Source: Spirochaetales bacterium (GTDB taxonomy: Bacteria > Spirochaetota > Spirochaetia > ARS1246). From it: DNA of 64,000 nucleotides. The position numbers and the translations under genes were made by a program. Location of the stretch: the NCBI GenBank assembly GCA_002688185.1, contig NZCE01000003.1, forward strand, positions 1-64,000. The letters are read 5' to 3'. The stretch's first letter is position 1. Each line of letters begins with the position of its first letter. Of this stretch, positions 8,869 through 17,808 are shown in pieces. The notes below the pieces were generated by a model. The model was given only the letters and a program-made list of their open reading frames with translations, had not been told where the DNA came from and ran no database searches.

Positions 8869-9669
8869 TCAGGACCAGCGCCGGGTCACTGCCGCTATTA
8901 GCCGCAGAGTTTCTGTTGTGCCTCGACCATCTCCTTTTTCAAAATCATTCGTTTCTGTACCCATTTGATTCGTCACGAGGGCAAAACAGATAATATCTTT
9001 CACCCGCGCCTCGGCAAATGCATACAATGCCGCGGCTTCCATTTCTACTGCAAGTATGTTTTCCCCTCTTGCATAGTCGATCGCTTCTTGTACCTCCCGA
9101 AACGGAGCGTCCGTGGTCCAGGTTGAGCCTTGTTCGATTGGGATTGTCAGCGAATCTTGTAGATCCCTATGGGTATCCCTGAATTCTCTTTTAATATGAG
9201 CATATTTAGCTGGTGGTAAATAGTGGTAGCTTGTTCCCTCATCCCGCAAGGCCTTATCTATCAGAATGAAGTATGGGGGAGTTCTTTTTTTTAGTATTTG
9301 ACCCGCCGATGTTACACTGATTAGCGATTTGCACCCGGATACAAAAAGCTCCTCAGCCACGAGAACGGCAAAAGGAGCCCCGACCGCACCTCCCACAATA
9401 CCGTATTCAACGTTTTGATGCTCAAATGAATAAAGCGTCGTGTGATAGCACGCCCAAGCCTGATTTTGGGCCGATTTTTTATCAGCGGCAAGCTTCCGCA
9501 CCAGATCGCCGTCGGGATCCAGAATGCATATTTCGGGAATTTTCCCTGCCGGATTCGCGTTCTGCCGCCGCGCTTCCCGCATAAGATTTTCCGGAGAGAA
9601 GACTGAAGGTCGATCATGGAATTTGTTTGTCAACAGCGGAACGTGTTTTTCCGCGTATCTCGGCTTCAT
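8869..9669 (-). CDS. Nucleoside phosphorylase (PNP/UDP family)
   Basis: A protein of about 266 residues with the phosphorylase superfamily I fold: the YGIVGGAVGAPFAVLVAEEL stretch is the phosphate/nucleoside pocket, SVTSAGQI resembles the SxGSxxG-like core, and VEMEAAALYAFA carries the ribose-binding Met-Glu. It cleaves nucleosides with phosphate in purine or pyrimidine salvage; closest in style are uridine-phosphorylase-like proteins, but the base is not certain. Start 9669 has AGGAG 11 bases upstream; an in-frame ATG at 9690 is possible, and longer frames would run into the reductase gene upstream. It is 49 bases downstream of that gene and may be co-transcribed. Confidence 0.85.
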   Translation of the reverse strand: MKPRYAEKHVPLLTNKFHDRPSVFSPENLMREARRQNANPAGKIPEICILDPDGDLVRKLAADKKSAQNQAWACYHTTLYSFEHQNVEYGIVGGAVGAPFAVLVAEELFVSGCKSLISVTSAGQILKKRTPPYFILIDKALRDEGTSYHYLPPAKYAHIKREFRDTHRDLQDSLTIPIEQGSTWTTDAPFREVQEAIDYARGENILAVEMEAAALYAFAEARVKDIICFALVTNQMGTETNDFEKGDGRGTTETLRLIAAVTRRWS

Positions 9670-9718
9670 CTCTGACCAAACTCCTGCCATTCGTAGTGGG
9701 CCGTGGTTTTTGCCGACT

Positions 9719-12052
9719 TTACTGTTTCCTGACCGAGAGTGAATAATACTCATCAACACTCTCGATATCAATTATTTCATGACCCTCTTCTTTCAAGCTT
9801 TGGGAGACATTAATGATGGGCTCACCATCATCGAGTAATAGATTTGCTACGTCGCCCGGCTTAAGCGCCTCCAAGAATATTTTCGCCTTTACGAAGTTTA
9901 AAGGGCACGGAGTTCCCCTAAGATCCTGAATTACCTGTATCGTTTCATTAACTGACGGCATAGATGCGGGCTCTTGCTTTTTCCAATTCTCTCGCACCGG
10001 AAAGTTAAATGAAGAATCCATCAAACCGTATAATTCGTTTATGTGATCTAAAAGCCTGGTCGCGTACTGGAAGCTTTCCATCTTTTCTGAATGAGATTGC
10101 CCATCCATTATAGAGTCATATACGTCCGGTATCTCTAAAAAAACTTCGTCGGCAATACCACTCATTACCAGCTTTTCAACAAACTGGCTAAAAACTTCCT
10201 CTTTTGAAGACGGGTCTGTACCCCGGACAATCAGCAGGGCACGGGCGGAGAGAAAGATGGAGTTTTTAATCAACTCCGACTCATAATCTTGTTTTTCAGC
10301 CTCTATGATGGAGGATCGAGCACCGGAAAGATCAGATTCTATAATATCGATAACTCCAGCTCCACATTCACTTTTGCCGAGGCCATCGAGGGAAAAATCA
10401 ACAGACGCTCCCCAGTCCCTATAAAAATCTGGTGAATCTTCATAATCCGGTACATTTTGATAGAGAGGAAGCAAAGCGCGAGCGAGACGCAACCCTTGCG
10501 TTGACAATAAGCTTTCCACGTCTTCCTGCTCACCAAACGCATTCTCCGCTTCATTGAGGAAATCAGATAGAAAAGCAGGGACGTTCCGGGCAGGCAAGAT
10601 GCCCACTTCAGCGGCCAGCTGAGACTCCATAACCGCCATTTTTCCTCCCATCAAGAATCTATAAAACGGGACGGTCCGTCCGCTGACTTTCTTTACCATC
10701 CCGTAAAATCCAAGAGGGCTGATCGGATGCTGACCGCAAGCATTCGGGCAGCCGCTGATCCTGATGGAAAGCTCCCTGAAAAAACGGTTGTCAATCAAGT
10801 CCGCTCGAATTCTTTCCTGAAGAGCATTTGCCAAACCCGTCGAATTGCACAGACCGAGGTTGCAAGTTGTCGCTCCTTTGCAACTCACCACATCCAGTAG
10901 TGTATCCGGGTACTTTGGGTCATCGAGAATATCCATCGAGCGTTGCCGAATAAACCCAAGATAACGGTTTTGAACTCCAACTATGATAAGATTCTGCCGC
11001 TGGTTGGTCCTAAATGTTATGCCCGGTGTTTCCTGCTGAAGGGCCACCAATTCTCGGGTGCTCTGCACTGACAGATCTCCCCCGGGGATTCTCAGCTCAA
11101 CCGTTGACAATCCTTGCTGCCGTTGAGGCTCTACACCAAAGTCACTGATGCTGGACCTATCAGCAGCAGGAATTGGGGCAGGTGTTGGAGCGTCACCCGC
11201 TCCAACGGGTGCAAGGGCCTCTGCTCCACCGGTTTTTTCCAACGATGCCAGCTCTTCAAAATAAAGTTCACGGAACGCATCAATACCTAAGTCTTCCAGC
11301 AAAAAGCGGAGCCTGTTGCGCCGCTTGTTTTTTCTGTCTCCTTTCGCATTAAATACATTCCTGATCGCGACCACCACCGGGAGAATACGCCCTTCCTCTA
11401 CAAAATCATCCAGCGGAAATCCAAGGCTTGACTTAGCACCCATCCCTCCCCCGCAATAAACTGCAAATCCTTTCTTATCATTCTGTATTTTTGCCAGCAG
11501 GCCCACATCGTTTATCAAACATCCAACGCAATCTCCCCTGCATCCCGCTACTCCGATCTTAAATTTTCTGGGCAATCGCACTGAAGTTTCTTCCTGCAAA
11601 AGATATTCCGAAAGGTGCTCGACATGGGGGCCCACATCAAAAATCTCGCGTCTGCAAACGCCGGCTCTCGGACAACCCAAGATATTGCGGACGGTATTTC
11701 CGCCGCCCCCATAGGGCGACAGCTGATAGCGGTGCAGATAATCTATGGCCGCTATCGTGCCCTGTAATGAAACGCCATGGAGTTGGATATCCTGCCTTGT
11801 AGTGACGTGAAGCACGCCGTCGCCGAATTGTTCGGATGCCGATGCCAGTGCCCCAAGCTGGGATGGCTGCACGCTTCCTCCCGGAAGCCGGACCCGCATC
11901 ATATAGAGGTCCGATCGCCTCTGAGAGTATATTCCCCATGGAACACGAACGGCTTTGAAACGCTCGTCCGACATTTCCCCTTTTTGATAGCTATCCAGAG
12001 CTGTTTTGTAATATGCAACTCGATCCTGTACTAGTTGAGGCAACTCAAACAT
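9719..12052 (-). CDS. Siroheme nitrite/sulfite reductase fused to HEPN-like and TusA domains
   Basis: A 777-residue fusion. Residues 30-525 are the duplicated ferredoxin-type nitrite/sulfite reductase fold; the siroheme-[4Fe-4S] ligands are C391 and C397 (CKGATTC) and C435 and C439 (CPNAC). Extra cysteines at 171-178 (CRGDCVGC) in the first half could hold another cluster. An Ala/Pro linker splits the halves at about 275-305. Residues 590-690 look like a HEPN-type helical domain, and the end is a TusA-like sulfur carrier with its Cys at 716 (PCPLNFVK). It sits just behind cysH, so sulfite to sulfide in assimilation is the likely job. A GGAGG ribosome site precedes the ATG. The attached sulfur carrier suggests direct hand-over of sulfide. 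Confidence 0.9.
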   Translation of the reverse strand: MFELPQLVQDRVAYYKTALDSYQKGEMSDERFKAVRVPWGIYSQRRSDLYMMRVRLPGGSVQPSQLGALASASEQFGDGVLHVTTRQDIQLHGVSLQGTIAAIDYLHRYQLSPYGGGGNTVRNILGCPRAGVCRREIFDVGPHVEHLSEYLLQEETSVRLPRKFKIGVAGCRGDCVGCLINDVGLLAKIQNDKKGFAVYCGGGMGAKSSLGFPLDDFVEEGRILPVVVAIRNVFNAKGDRKNKRRNRLRFLLEDLGIDAFRELYFEELASLEKTGGAEALAPVGAGDAPTPAPIPAADRSSISDFGVEPQRQQGLSTVELRIPGGDLSVQSTRELVALQQETPGITFRTNQRQNLIIVGVQNRYLGFIRQRSMDILDDPKYPDTLLDVVSCKGATTCNLGLCNSTGLANALQERIRADLIDNRFFRELSIRISGCPNACGQHPISPLGFYGMVKKVSGRTVPFYRFLMGGKMAVMESQLAAEVGILPARNVPAFLSDFLNEAENAFGEQEDVESLLSTQGLRLARALLPLYQNVPDYEDSPDFYRDWGASVDFSLDGLGKSECGAGVIDIIESDLSGARSSIIEAEKQDYESELIKNSIFLSARALLIVRGTDPSSKEEVFSQFVEKLVMSGIADEVFLEIPDVYDSIMDGQSHSEKMESFQYATRLLDHINELYGLMDSSFNFPVRENWKKQEPASMPSVNETIQVIQDLRGTPCPLNFVKAKIFLEALKPGDVANLLLDDGEPIINVSQSLKEEGHEIIDIESVDEYYSLSVRKQ

Positions 12053-12079
12053 TTTACACCTCCAATGTGTCCTTTACGC

Positions 12080-12829
12080 CTAATTCTCCATGCCTACCGG
12101 GATTCGCTCGTCATCAGATTTGTTCTTGGGATCAATCCTTAAAGACTTGGTGTGAATGCCGCATTCGCCGCCACATTTGCTCGTGCCGACCCACCTTCCG
12201 GCACGCTCGTTTTCTCCATTCGCGACCCTCGTACAAGGTGCGCATCCAAGAGATCGGTAGCCCTGGGCATAAAGTGGATTAACTTTTACGCCGTACAACG
12301 CCAGATACTGCCACACTTCCCGCTCAGTCCAAACCAATATGGGATTGAGCTTGAGTAGCCCCTGGTCCCGTTCCTCAACTTCCCGAAAATCGGTTCGAGT
12401 TCTTCCCTCGGTACAACGCAGCCCCGTCACCCAACACTGCACACTCATCTCTTCAATCGCCGCACGGGTAGGAATGACTTTTAATAGATCGCAACATCTG
12501 TCAGGATCAGTTTCATACAACTTTTCCGGTATCTGTTGGTCACTTTTATAAACCTCTAACTCAGGAAACTGCGCAACAAGGCTATGCATAAACTCAACCG
12601 TCTCGGGTGGCTTGTAACGCGTAGTAACGATGAATCCCCGTACGTCGGGATCGACTTTTTTAGCTAGATCCCAGATCACCAGAGAGTCCTTCCCAAGGCT
12701 GTTTGCCACGACAAGTCCTGCACCGAACTCGTCTCTGGCTTGCTCGAGAAGTTTGATCGAACGATTAACTTTCTCCTTGAAATTCAGTCCTTGAACGGCC
12801 CATTTAAGATCGATGTTTTCATCTCGCAT
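12080..12829 (-). CDS. cysH: Phosphoadenylyl/adenylyl-sulfate reductase
   Basis: An adenine-nucleotide alpha-hydrolase-like protein of about 249 residues that reduces APS (or PAPS) to sulfite. Visible are the PP-loop-like NSLGKDSLV, the paired cysteines DRCCD with GCAPC, which together bind a [4Fe-4S] cluster and mark the APS-type enzyme, and the C-terminal catalytic ECGIH. It is 27 bases upstream of the siroheme reductase gene; the two give APS to sulfide. No sulfate adenylyltransferase gene is in the window. Starts at 12880, 12871, 12847 and 12829 are in frame; 12829 has GGAGG 11 bases before it, and the likely promoter lies over the longest start, so a short form is preferred. Confidence 0.92.
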   Translation of the reverse strand: MRDENIDLKWAVQGLNFKEKVNRSIKLLEQARDEFGAGLVVANSLGKDSLVIWDLAKKVDPDVRGFIVTTRYKPPETVEFMHSLVAQFPELEVYKSDQQIPEKLYETDPDRCCDLLKVIPTRAAIEEMSVQCWVTGLRCTEGRTRTDFREVEERDQGLLKLNPILVWTEREVWQYLALYGVKVNPLYAQGYRSLGCAPCTRVANGENERAGRWVGTSKCGGECGIHTKSLRIDPKNKSDDERIPVGMEN

Positions 12830-12875
12830 GTTTTCTTGATCCTCCATATACCCAACTATGTCAATGGACATACTT

Positions 12876-12904
12876 AACATGAGGCATTATTTCAAAAGTG
12901 TCAA
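12876..12904 (-). promoter_or_regulatory. Possible promoter of cysH
   Basis: On the minus strand a perfect TTGACA (12904-12899) stands 17 bases from CATGTT, a poor -10 element. If it is used, transcription begins inside the longest possible cysH frame, favouring the start codons at 12847 or 12829. No sulfur-linked riboswitch fold was recognised in the 112-base gap. Confidence 0.3.
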
Positions 12905-12992
12905 TACGTTTCTCTCCTTTTCCAGTGCGCCTGGGCGACCATGATGGCAATACCCACGCGGTCAATAGACAACACCACCGAACTGTCTTAAC

Positions 12993-13952
12993 ATGAATCC
13001 TATCATGAATATTCTTGCTGTTCGTAAGCTCCCCAAAACCCTCGCTTTCCTTGTAGCTTTACTACCGGCGATTCAGACGGTGGCGATAGGGGAAACCCGG
13101 GTGGGAGAAATTCAATCGGTAGAAGGTCCGGTGACGTTCGACGCGTATGCTACTGGGAAGTTCATTGCGGCTATGCCCGGAGACGCGTTATTTGAGCAAT
13201 CGGTTATCAAGACCGGATTTGAAGGCAGAGCAGAGCTACTGATAGGCGGAGAGCGGTTTACCATTCCACCAGACACGGAGGCTCGCATAGAAACCCTTCT
13301 AGAATCTCGGAGAAAACAGCGAAAAGTCGGCTGGCTTTCCTCCTTTATCAAATATGTCGGCCGTTGGGTATCGTCCTCCTGGAAGGAAGAAGAAACCGCC
13401 GTCCTTGGGGGCAGAGCGTCAAAAAGCGAAGCATCAACTGATTTTTGGGTGACCGAGGACGATGTTTTTCTAGTCAAAGCGCGTGAGTTAATTGCGGAGG
13501 AGGACTATGCTGAGGCTCTCGAAATGCTCGAGGCTATTCAGTTCGCGCCGGAGGACGCCTTACCCGGTGAGGTGGAGTACCTTAAAGGGCATTTATACTA
13601 CTCGATGGGCTTTTATGAAGAAGCTACATGGCATTTGGGCAATGCGGATTTTGAGATCGAAAAGTCAGGTTATAACTTCTCAGAAATTCCGTTTTATACG
13701 CTTCTTCATTTTGAACGTGCTTCGAGCCACTATTTCTCCGGTGATTATGACATGTCGCAGAGCATATTGACGGTGCTGATTCAAGGCGGGCCGGGCGAAC
13801 TAGAGCCGTACGCCCTGCTAATGCTGGCTCAAGTTTTAAGAGAAGCCGGCAATATCACTGAATCGAGGCGTCTGGCGGAGGAAGCATTGGGCAGCTACCG
13901 GGGAACACCATTTGAAGCGGACTTCTCCGTCCTAGCCGACGAGGGTGAATGA
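12993..13952 (+). CDS. FecR-like domain protein with TPR-type repeats
   Basis: A 319-residue exported protein. After a signal sequence (hydrophobic run at about 16-30, probable cleavage before GETRVGEIQ), residues 34-105 resemble a FecR domain, a small beta fold found in periplasmic signal proteins (GEIQSVEGPVTF, GRAELLIGGERFTIPPDTEA). A basic linker follows, then helical repeats of TPR style from about 155 to 310 (ARELIAEEDYAEALEMLEAI, HYFSGDYDMSQSILTVLI). It overlaps the following CHASE2-cyclase gene by four bases, so the two are translationally coupled and probably sense the same periplasmic signal. There are two candidate ATGs, 12993 and 13005; no strong ribosome site. Confidence 0.75.
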   Translation: MNPIMNILAVRKLPKTLAFLVALLPAIQTVAIGETRVGEIQSVEGPVTFDAYATGKFIAAMPGDALFEQSVIKTGFEGRAELLIGGERFTIPPDTEARIETLLESRRKQRKVGWLSSFIKYVGRWVSSSWKEEETAVLGGRASKSEASTDFWVTEDDVFLVKARELIAEEDYAEALEMLEAIQFAPEDALPGEVEYLKGHLYYSMGFYEEATWHLGNADFEIEKSGYNFSEIPFYTLLHFERASSHYFSGDYDMSQSILTVLIQGGPGELEPYALLMLAQVLREAGNITESRRLAEEALGSYRGTPFEADFSVLADEGE

Positions 13953-15730
13953 GCTACCGCTGGGAATATTTCATACGTCGAACTTTCATTCCTCTGGGAG
14001 TGACTCTTGTGTATATAGTGTTGTTGGAGGTATTCGGCTATACGCTTGACTTTCGTCTCCATGACATAGTAGCCACTCTCCGAACGCAATATGCACCACC
14101 GTCTGTTCAGTCAACTATCGCGGTTTTTATTGCAGTTGATGAAGAAAGTGAACGCAAACTGTTAAAAAACGACACAACTGGCGTCAGAGAGGTAATGCCT
14201 GACCTTCTTACCATCTTGAGTCGCGCCGGTGCTTCACTCATCGTCTTTGATTTTCTGTTTATTGAATCTATGCCAAAGGTTGATCCTATTTTGAGGGACG
14301 CCTTAGAGTCATTCCCGCAAGCGGTCACTGGGGCTGCCTATGTGGATGGAAGACTCAATTTGCCGAATGAATATCTCATAGACGCATTTTCCGACATCGG
14401 GATTCTGAATATGGGAACTCCGGCGGGCACTCCGCGATATCTCTCGTTCTCCACATATCGGCGTGCCGATGGTTTATATCCAATCTCATTTGTTGCCGCA
14501 CAAATCTATTCTCATACCACGGGAAAACTTGACCGACGATTCAGGGGAGCGAAAGATTTCTGGATTCCATTTCACCAATCCGCTGATTATTTTCCTTCTT
14601 TTTCTCTTTTTGAAGTGCTTGAAAGTGGCCCGGAACGAATCGGTGACGAGCGAAATACCCCTCTTTCGATCTTTTCTCAGAAAGCGGTTTTTATCGGGTA
14701 CGATAAACAGCTGCAGGACAGATTCCGTTTTCCTAATACCCTTGGTGAACGCTTACCGGGTTCATTTGGACATCTATTTGCATTTGAGGCGATGGTGAAC
14801 GGAGATCGGCTGATAGTATTGCCTAGACTCGCAAAAATTATAATATCAATCTGCGTGCTACTGGCTGCGGTTTTTATCTATTTGAGGGGCCGCTCGCTTT
14901 TTGCATGGCAGATCGTTTTTCCCGTCGTTTGGTTTGTCGCCATAATACTCCTGGCCGTTCTGGCGGATGTGCAACTCCCGATTCTGGCCCCGTTTGGAGC
15001 TTTGGCAATTTTTAGGATCAGTTTCAAGCTGAATGAGCGTATGCAACTCAAATCCCGGCTCAAGTCCGCAATCGGTTTCGATCCATCTAAACTTGACGAC
15101 TTCCGGAAACGGACTGCCATGACCGACGGGAGAATAGTCAAGCAAACGGCGATTCTCTGTGCCGATATCCGGGGTTACACAACTTATGTCAAAAATACCA
15201 GCCGAGATGTCGTCGCCCAGGTTGTGGGTGAATATATGTCAGCGATGGAGCAAATCATCATCGACTCGAAGGGCTACATCAACAAGTACGTTGGCGATGA
15301 GATCATTGCCGTCTTTGGATTTCCTTTAGATGAATCCTCTATATGTCTCCGTGCGGTGCAGGTGTCGCTTGCAATGCTTAAAGAATTGGAAACCTTGAAG
15401 CAGCGATGGAAGGAAAGACGTTTTTCCTATTTTCAGTTTATCGGGATCGGCGTCGACTTTGGCGATGCCACGTTTTTGGAGGTTGGCGGCAGAACCAAGC
15501 GCCAATTTGATATTATCGGCAACCCAATCAATGGCGCAGCGCGAATACAGGCGTTGACAAAAGAGCTCAAAACTCCATTTCTCGTGAGTCAGGAGCTCGT
15601 GGACTGCGTACAAAATGATGCAGACGCAAGCTCTGGTTTTACTATTGAACTAACCGGTACACATCAAATCCGCGGCATGGGAGACAGAAAAATATATCGA
15701 ATATTCAAAGAGAGTCATCAGCCGATTTGA
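13949..15730 (+). CDS. CHASE2-domain class III adenylate/guanylate cyclase
   Basis: A 593-residue membrane sensor-cyclase. A first membrane span (about 10-30) leads to a periplasmic CHASE2 sensor (about 35-285), then three membrane spans (about 293-360) and a cytoplasmic class III cyclase domain (about 398-575). The two metal-binding aspartates are visible as D406 (CADIRGY) and D450 (YVGDEI), and the downstream dimer-interface part is intact (DIIGNPINGAARIQ), so it should be active, making cAMP or cGMP in response to a periplasmic cue. It overlaps the FecR-like gene by four bases (ATGA). The substrate nucleotide is not decidable here. Confidence 0.92.
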   Translation: MSYRWEYFIRRTFIPLGVTLVYIVLLEVFGYTLDFRLHDIVATLRTQYAPPSVQSTIAVFIAVDEESERKLLKNDTTGVREVMPDLLTILSRAGASLIVFDFLFIESMPKVDPILRDALESFPQAVTGAAYVDGRLNLPNEYLIDAFSDIGILNMGTPAGTPRYLSFSTYRRADGLYPISFVAAQIYSHTTGKLDRRFRGAKDFWIPFHQSADYFPSFSLFEVLESGPERIGDERNTPLSIFSQKAVFIGYDKQLQDRFRFPNTLGERLPGSFGHLFAFEAMVNGDRLIVLPRLAKIIISICVLLAAVFIYLRGRSLFAWQIVFPVVWFVAIILLAVLADVQLPILAPFGALAIFRISFKLNERMQLKSRLKSAIGFDPSKLDDFRKRTAMTDGRIVKQTAILCADIRGYTTYVKNTSRDVVAQVVGEYMSAMEQIIIDSKGYINKYVGDEIIAVFGFPLDESSICLRAVQVSLAMLKELETLKQRWKERRFSYFQFIGIGVDFGDATFLEVGGRTKRQFDIIGNPINGAARIQALTKELKTPFLVSQELVDCVQNDADASSGFTIELTGTHQIRGMGDRKIYRIFKESHQPI

Positions 15731-15758
15731 TCCTAGACGCTCAAGTTCTCGTTTATGC

Positions 15759-16820
15759 TCAACCCCATGGCTCGGCGCGGTTGATTATCCGGTCAACCGC
15801 GTCCCATGGATCTTGATCTTCCTCTTCCAGCTCTTTTCTGAGCAACTCTATCATCCTGCCGATATTCCCCGTCCGGCTGAGCAGCATGTCAAGCCTTCCT
15901 TCAGGCTCTTGATACAGCCGGAATAATGAGATAAATGCGTTGTTAATCTCCATGGCGGCGATATCCCGGTACCCGTCACCCGAATATCGTGCCTCATACG
16001 TACTTATGAACTCAGCCTTAAACCGTCCAATAACCTCACGCTTTTGTGTTCGTTTTTGATCATCGGAAATGTCAGCGGTATAAACCGCCGTCAATTTCTG
16101 GCTCAAATCATACATATCCAACGCAAATTGATCAGAATCTAGCCGAGACTCACCCATCATTTGGTTTTCTTTGCTTTCACTCCCAAAACGTGACACGATA
16201 TATTGCGCTGCTCCTTCACGCCCTACAAGAGTGGCAAGCTTCTCGTTAAACTCCGCCTCTCCGGTAATAAATACCGTGGCATGCGTCTGCTCGTGAATGA
16301 TGAGCTCAGCAAGTCTGTGGTCTGCGTAATCCACCATAAAAGAGAAAAGTGGGTCTTTGAAATAGCCTAAGCTTGAGAATGCGTCGACCGGCCGAACAAA
16401 TACATCATATCCCTGTTTAGCCAGCTTTTTTTTCTCCCGATTTGCCTGCTCCATGTCGTAGAACCCCCGGTACGGAAGTGATCCGAGAAGGGGATAGTTA
16501 TAATAGTGCGGCTCGAGGCCAAACTCTTCTGCACCCTGAACTACTGCAACCAGATAACTTCTATCGAGCTCATAATATCGGGTATAGTTGTGCGAATCCT
16601 CCAACCCCAGCTCTTCTCTTGAAAATTTTCGTAGATCACTAACTCTGGTGAGGAGATCGACAACATTTTTGCTAGTGCCCTCATCCAAGAGCAATTTTGC
16701 ATTCGGCCGGGCGCCCCAGTGGTGTCTGAGAAACGGCACAGATTGGCGAAGCACATAACATGAAATGCACGACCAAGAGAGTATTACGCAGACGGTCAGC
16801 CGAAGCGCGGTTTTCTTCAT
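15759..16820 (-). CDS. Putative zinc aminopeptidase lipoprotein (PF10023-like)
   Basis: A lipoprotein of about 353 residues: signal MKKTALRLTVCVILSWSC ends in a lipobox-like WSCISC. The core has LIIHEQTHATVF, a HExxH-type zinc site, followed about 12 residues later by FNEKLATLVGREGAAQY, where the Glu would be the third ligand. This combination is typical of the putative aminopeptidase family often annotated DUF2265. It would act on peptides in the periplasm or at the outer membrane. The start at 16820 begins a good signal peptide; a longer TTG-started frame overlaps the gene upstream. It is 19 bases behind the GH114-like lipoprotein gene. True peptidase activity is not proven for the family. 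Confidence 0.8.
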   Translation of the reverse strand: MKKTALRLTVCVILSWSCISCYVLRQSVPFLRHHWGARPNAKLLLDEGTSKNVVDLLTRVSDLRKFSREELGLEDSHNYTRYYELDRSYLVAVVQGAEEFGLEPHYYNYPLLGSLPYRGFYDMEQANREKKKLAKQGYDVFVRPVDAFSSLGYFKDPLFSFMVDYADHRLAELIIHEQTHATVFITGEAEFNEKLATLVGREGAAQYIVSRFGSESKENQMMGESRLDSDQFALDMYDLSQKLTAVYTADISDDQKRTQKREVIGRFKAEFISTYEARYSGDGYRDIAAMEINNAFISLFRLYQEPEGRLDMLLSRTGNIGRMIELLRKELEEEDQDPWDAVDRIINRAEPWG

Positions 16821-16839
16821 GGCTGTATGGCGCGCAGAG

Positions 16840-17409
16840 TCAACGTTGCGACTCAAAAAATTGAAATACGTCAACTCCGTCTAGAACCGCCCCATCAAAA
16901 CCAGCATTAATAATACGGAGAAGATACGAGTTCTTGCGATTTATGTGAAAAGAATTGAGCTGGTTTTCCGGATCTGCGCAGTAATCGATAACCAGAATGG
17001 GCAATCCCCGATCTCGTGCTGGGCCGATGTAGGAGAGCATAAACGACCGTTGCCCGTCTGGGGTCGATTTGTCGACACCCCCGAGTCCATAATTGAGGGA
17101 CTCAATAAGGAAACCACTGATAGATCCGACATAGTGCTCGTCAATGCGCGAGCTCGAGCCACCGCCCTCGGTAAGGAGCTCCTCGCCGTTGTTGACGACT
17201 ATTTCGAAGTCTTTTTTTTCTGCCTTTGCCTCCGCTACCACCTCGAGGACGAGCTTTTTCATCTCCCTGCGGTAATTCACGGGAACAACCGAGTGCCCGG
17301 AGGCACAGGAGGCCATGAGCATTAAAATTAGCAAAACGGTACTAGTGGATAGCTTGAGCGGAGTCACCTGTAAAAGATCCGCCCTTTTCTTGGCTAGTTT
17401 GCGCCGCAC
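16840..17409 (-). CDS. Lipoprotein resembling half of a GH114/TM1410-type barrel
   Basis: A 189-residue protein. A basic start and hydrophobic run end in a lipobox (LMASC). The mature part matches the second half of GH114-like endo-alpha-1,4-polygalactosaminidase-type barrels in order: helix MKKLVLEVVAEAKAEKKDF, strand IVVNNGEELL, strand GFLIESLNYG and strand LPILVIDYC. It ends with FDGAVLDGVDVFQFFE, which resembles a motif that in the full-length family comes before these strands. The N-terminal half with its acidic catalytic residues is missing, so a classical hydrolase is unlikely. GTG start; it overlaps the FmdB-like gene by 16 bases. No frame-shifted remnant of the first half is visible upstream. 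Confidence 0.6.
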   Translation of the reverse strand: MRRKLAKKRADLLQVTPLKLSTSTVLLILMLMASCASGHSVVPVNYRREMKKLVLEVVAEAKAEKKDFEIVVNNGEELLTEGGGSSSRIDEHYVGSISGFLIESLNYGLGGVDKSTPDGQRSFMLSYIGPARDRGLPILVIDYCADPENQLNSFHINRKNSYLLRIINAGFDGAVLDGVDVFQFFESQR

Positions 17410-17615
17410 ATGCCGCTGCCGCAGCGACCCTTCTCAAATCCGTCGCCGCAGGCGCATTCAGGCATAGCTTTACCTGAGCTGTTTACGGCAAACAGGCTCA
17501 GCCTGCGCGCGACTTGGGTGCTCCCGCACGAGGTACACGAGACTTTGTCACCGGTATGGACGAGCATTTCAAACTCATCGCTGCACTGTTTGCAGGTATA
17601 TTCGTAAATCGGCAT
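17394..17615 (-). CDS. FmdB-family zinc-ribbon regulatory protein
   Basis: A 73-residue protein that begins MPIYEYTCKQC and has a second CxxC (CTSC), together one zinc ribbon, the hallmark of the FmdB family. The C-terminal tail is Cys/Gly rich (CACG, CGSGMCG), common in these proteins. FmdB was first linked to formamidase/amidase expression, but for most members the role is unknown. It is the first gene of a three-gene minus-strand cluster, overlapping the next by 16 bases. Confidence 0.85.
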   Translation of the reverse strand: MPIYEYTCKQCSDEFEMLVHTGDKVSCTSCGSTQVARRLSLFAVNSSGKAMPECACGDGFEKGRCGSGMCGAN

Positions 17616-17808
17616 GAAGACCTCCCGATTGGCTTATGTTCCATTGGAATAATACAAAATGATTGTGGATGGGGTCAATGTCTCGGCATATTTGCAGGGC
17701 ATACAAATTCCTTACAATCGTTTTACCGGAATCTCACCATCATTTTTGCAGGAGCGATAAGTTACATGATGTTACTAAGGTAGCAAATACGTTTTAATGG
17801 AGAGGCTG

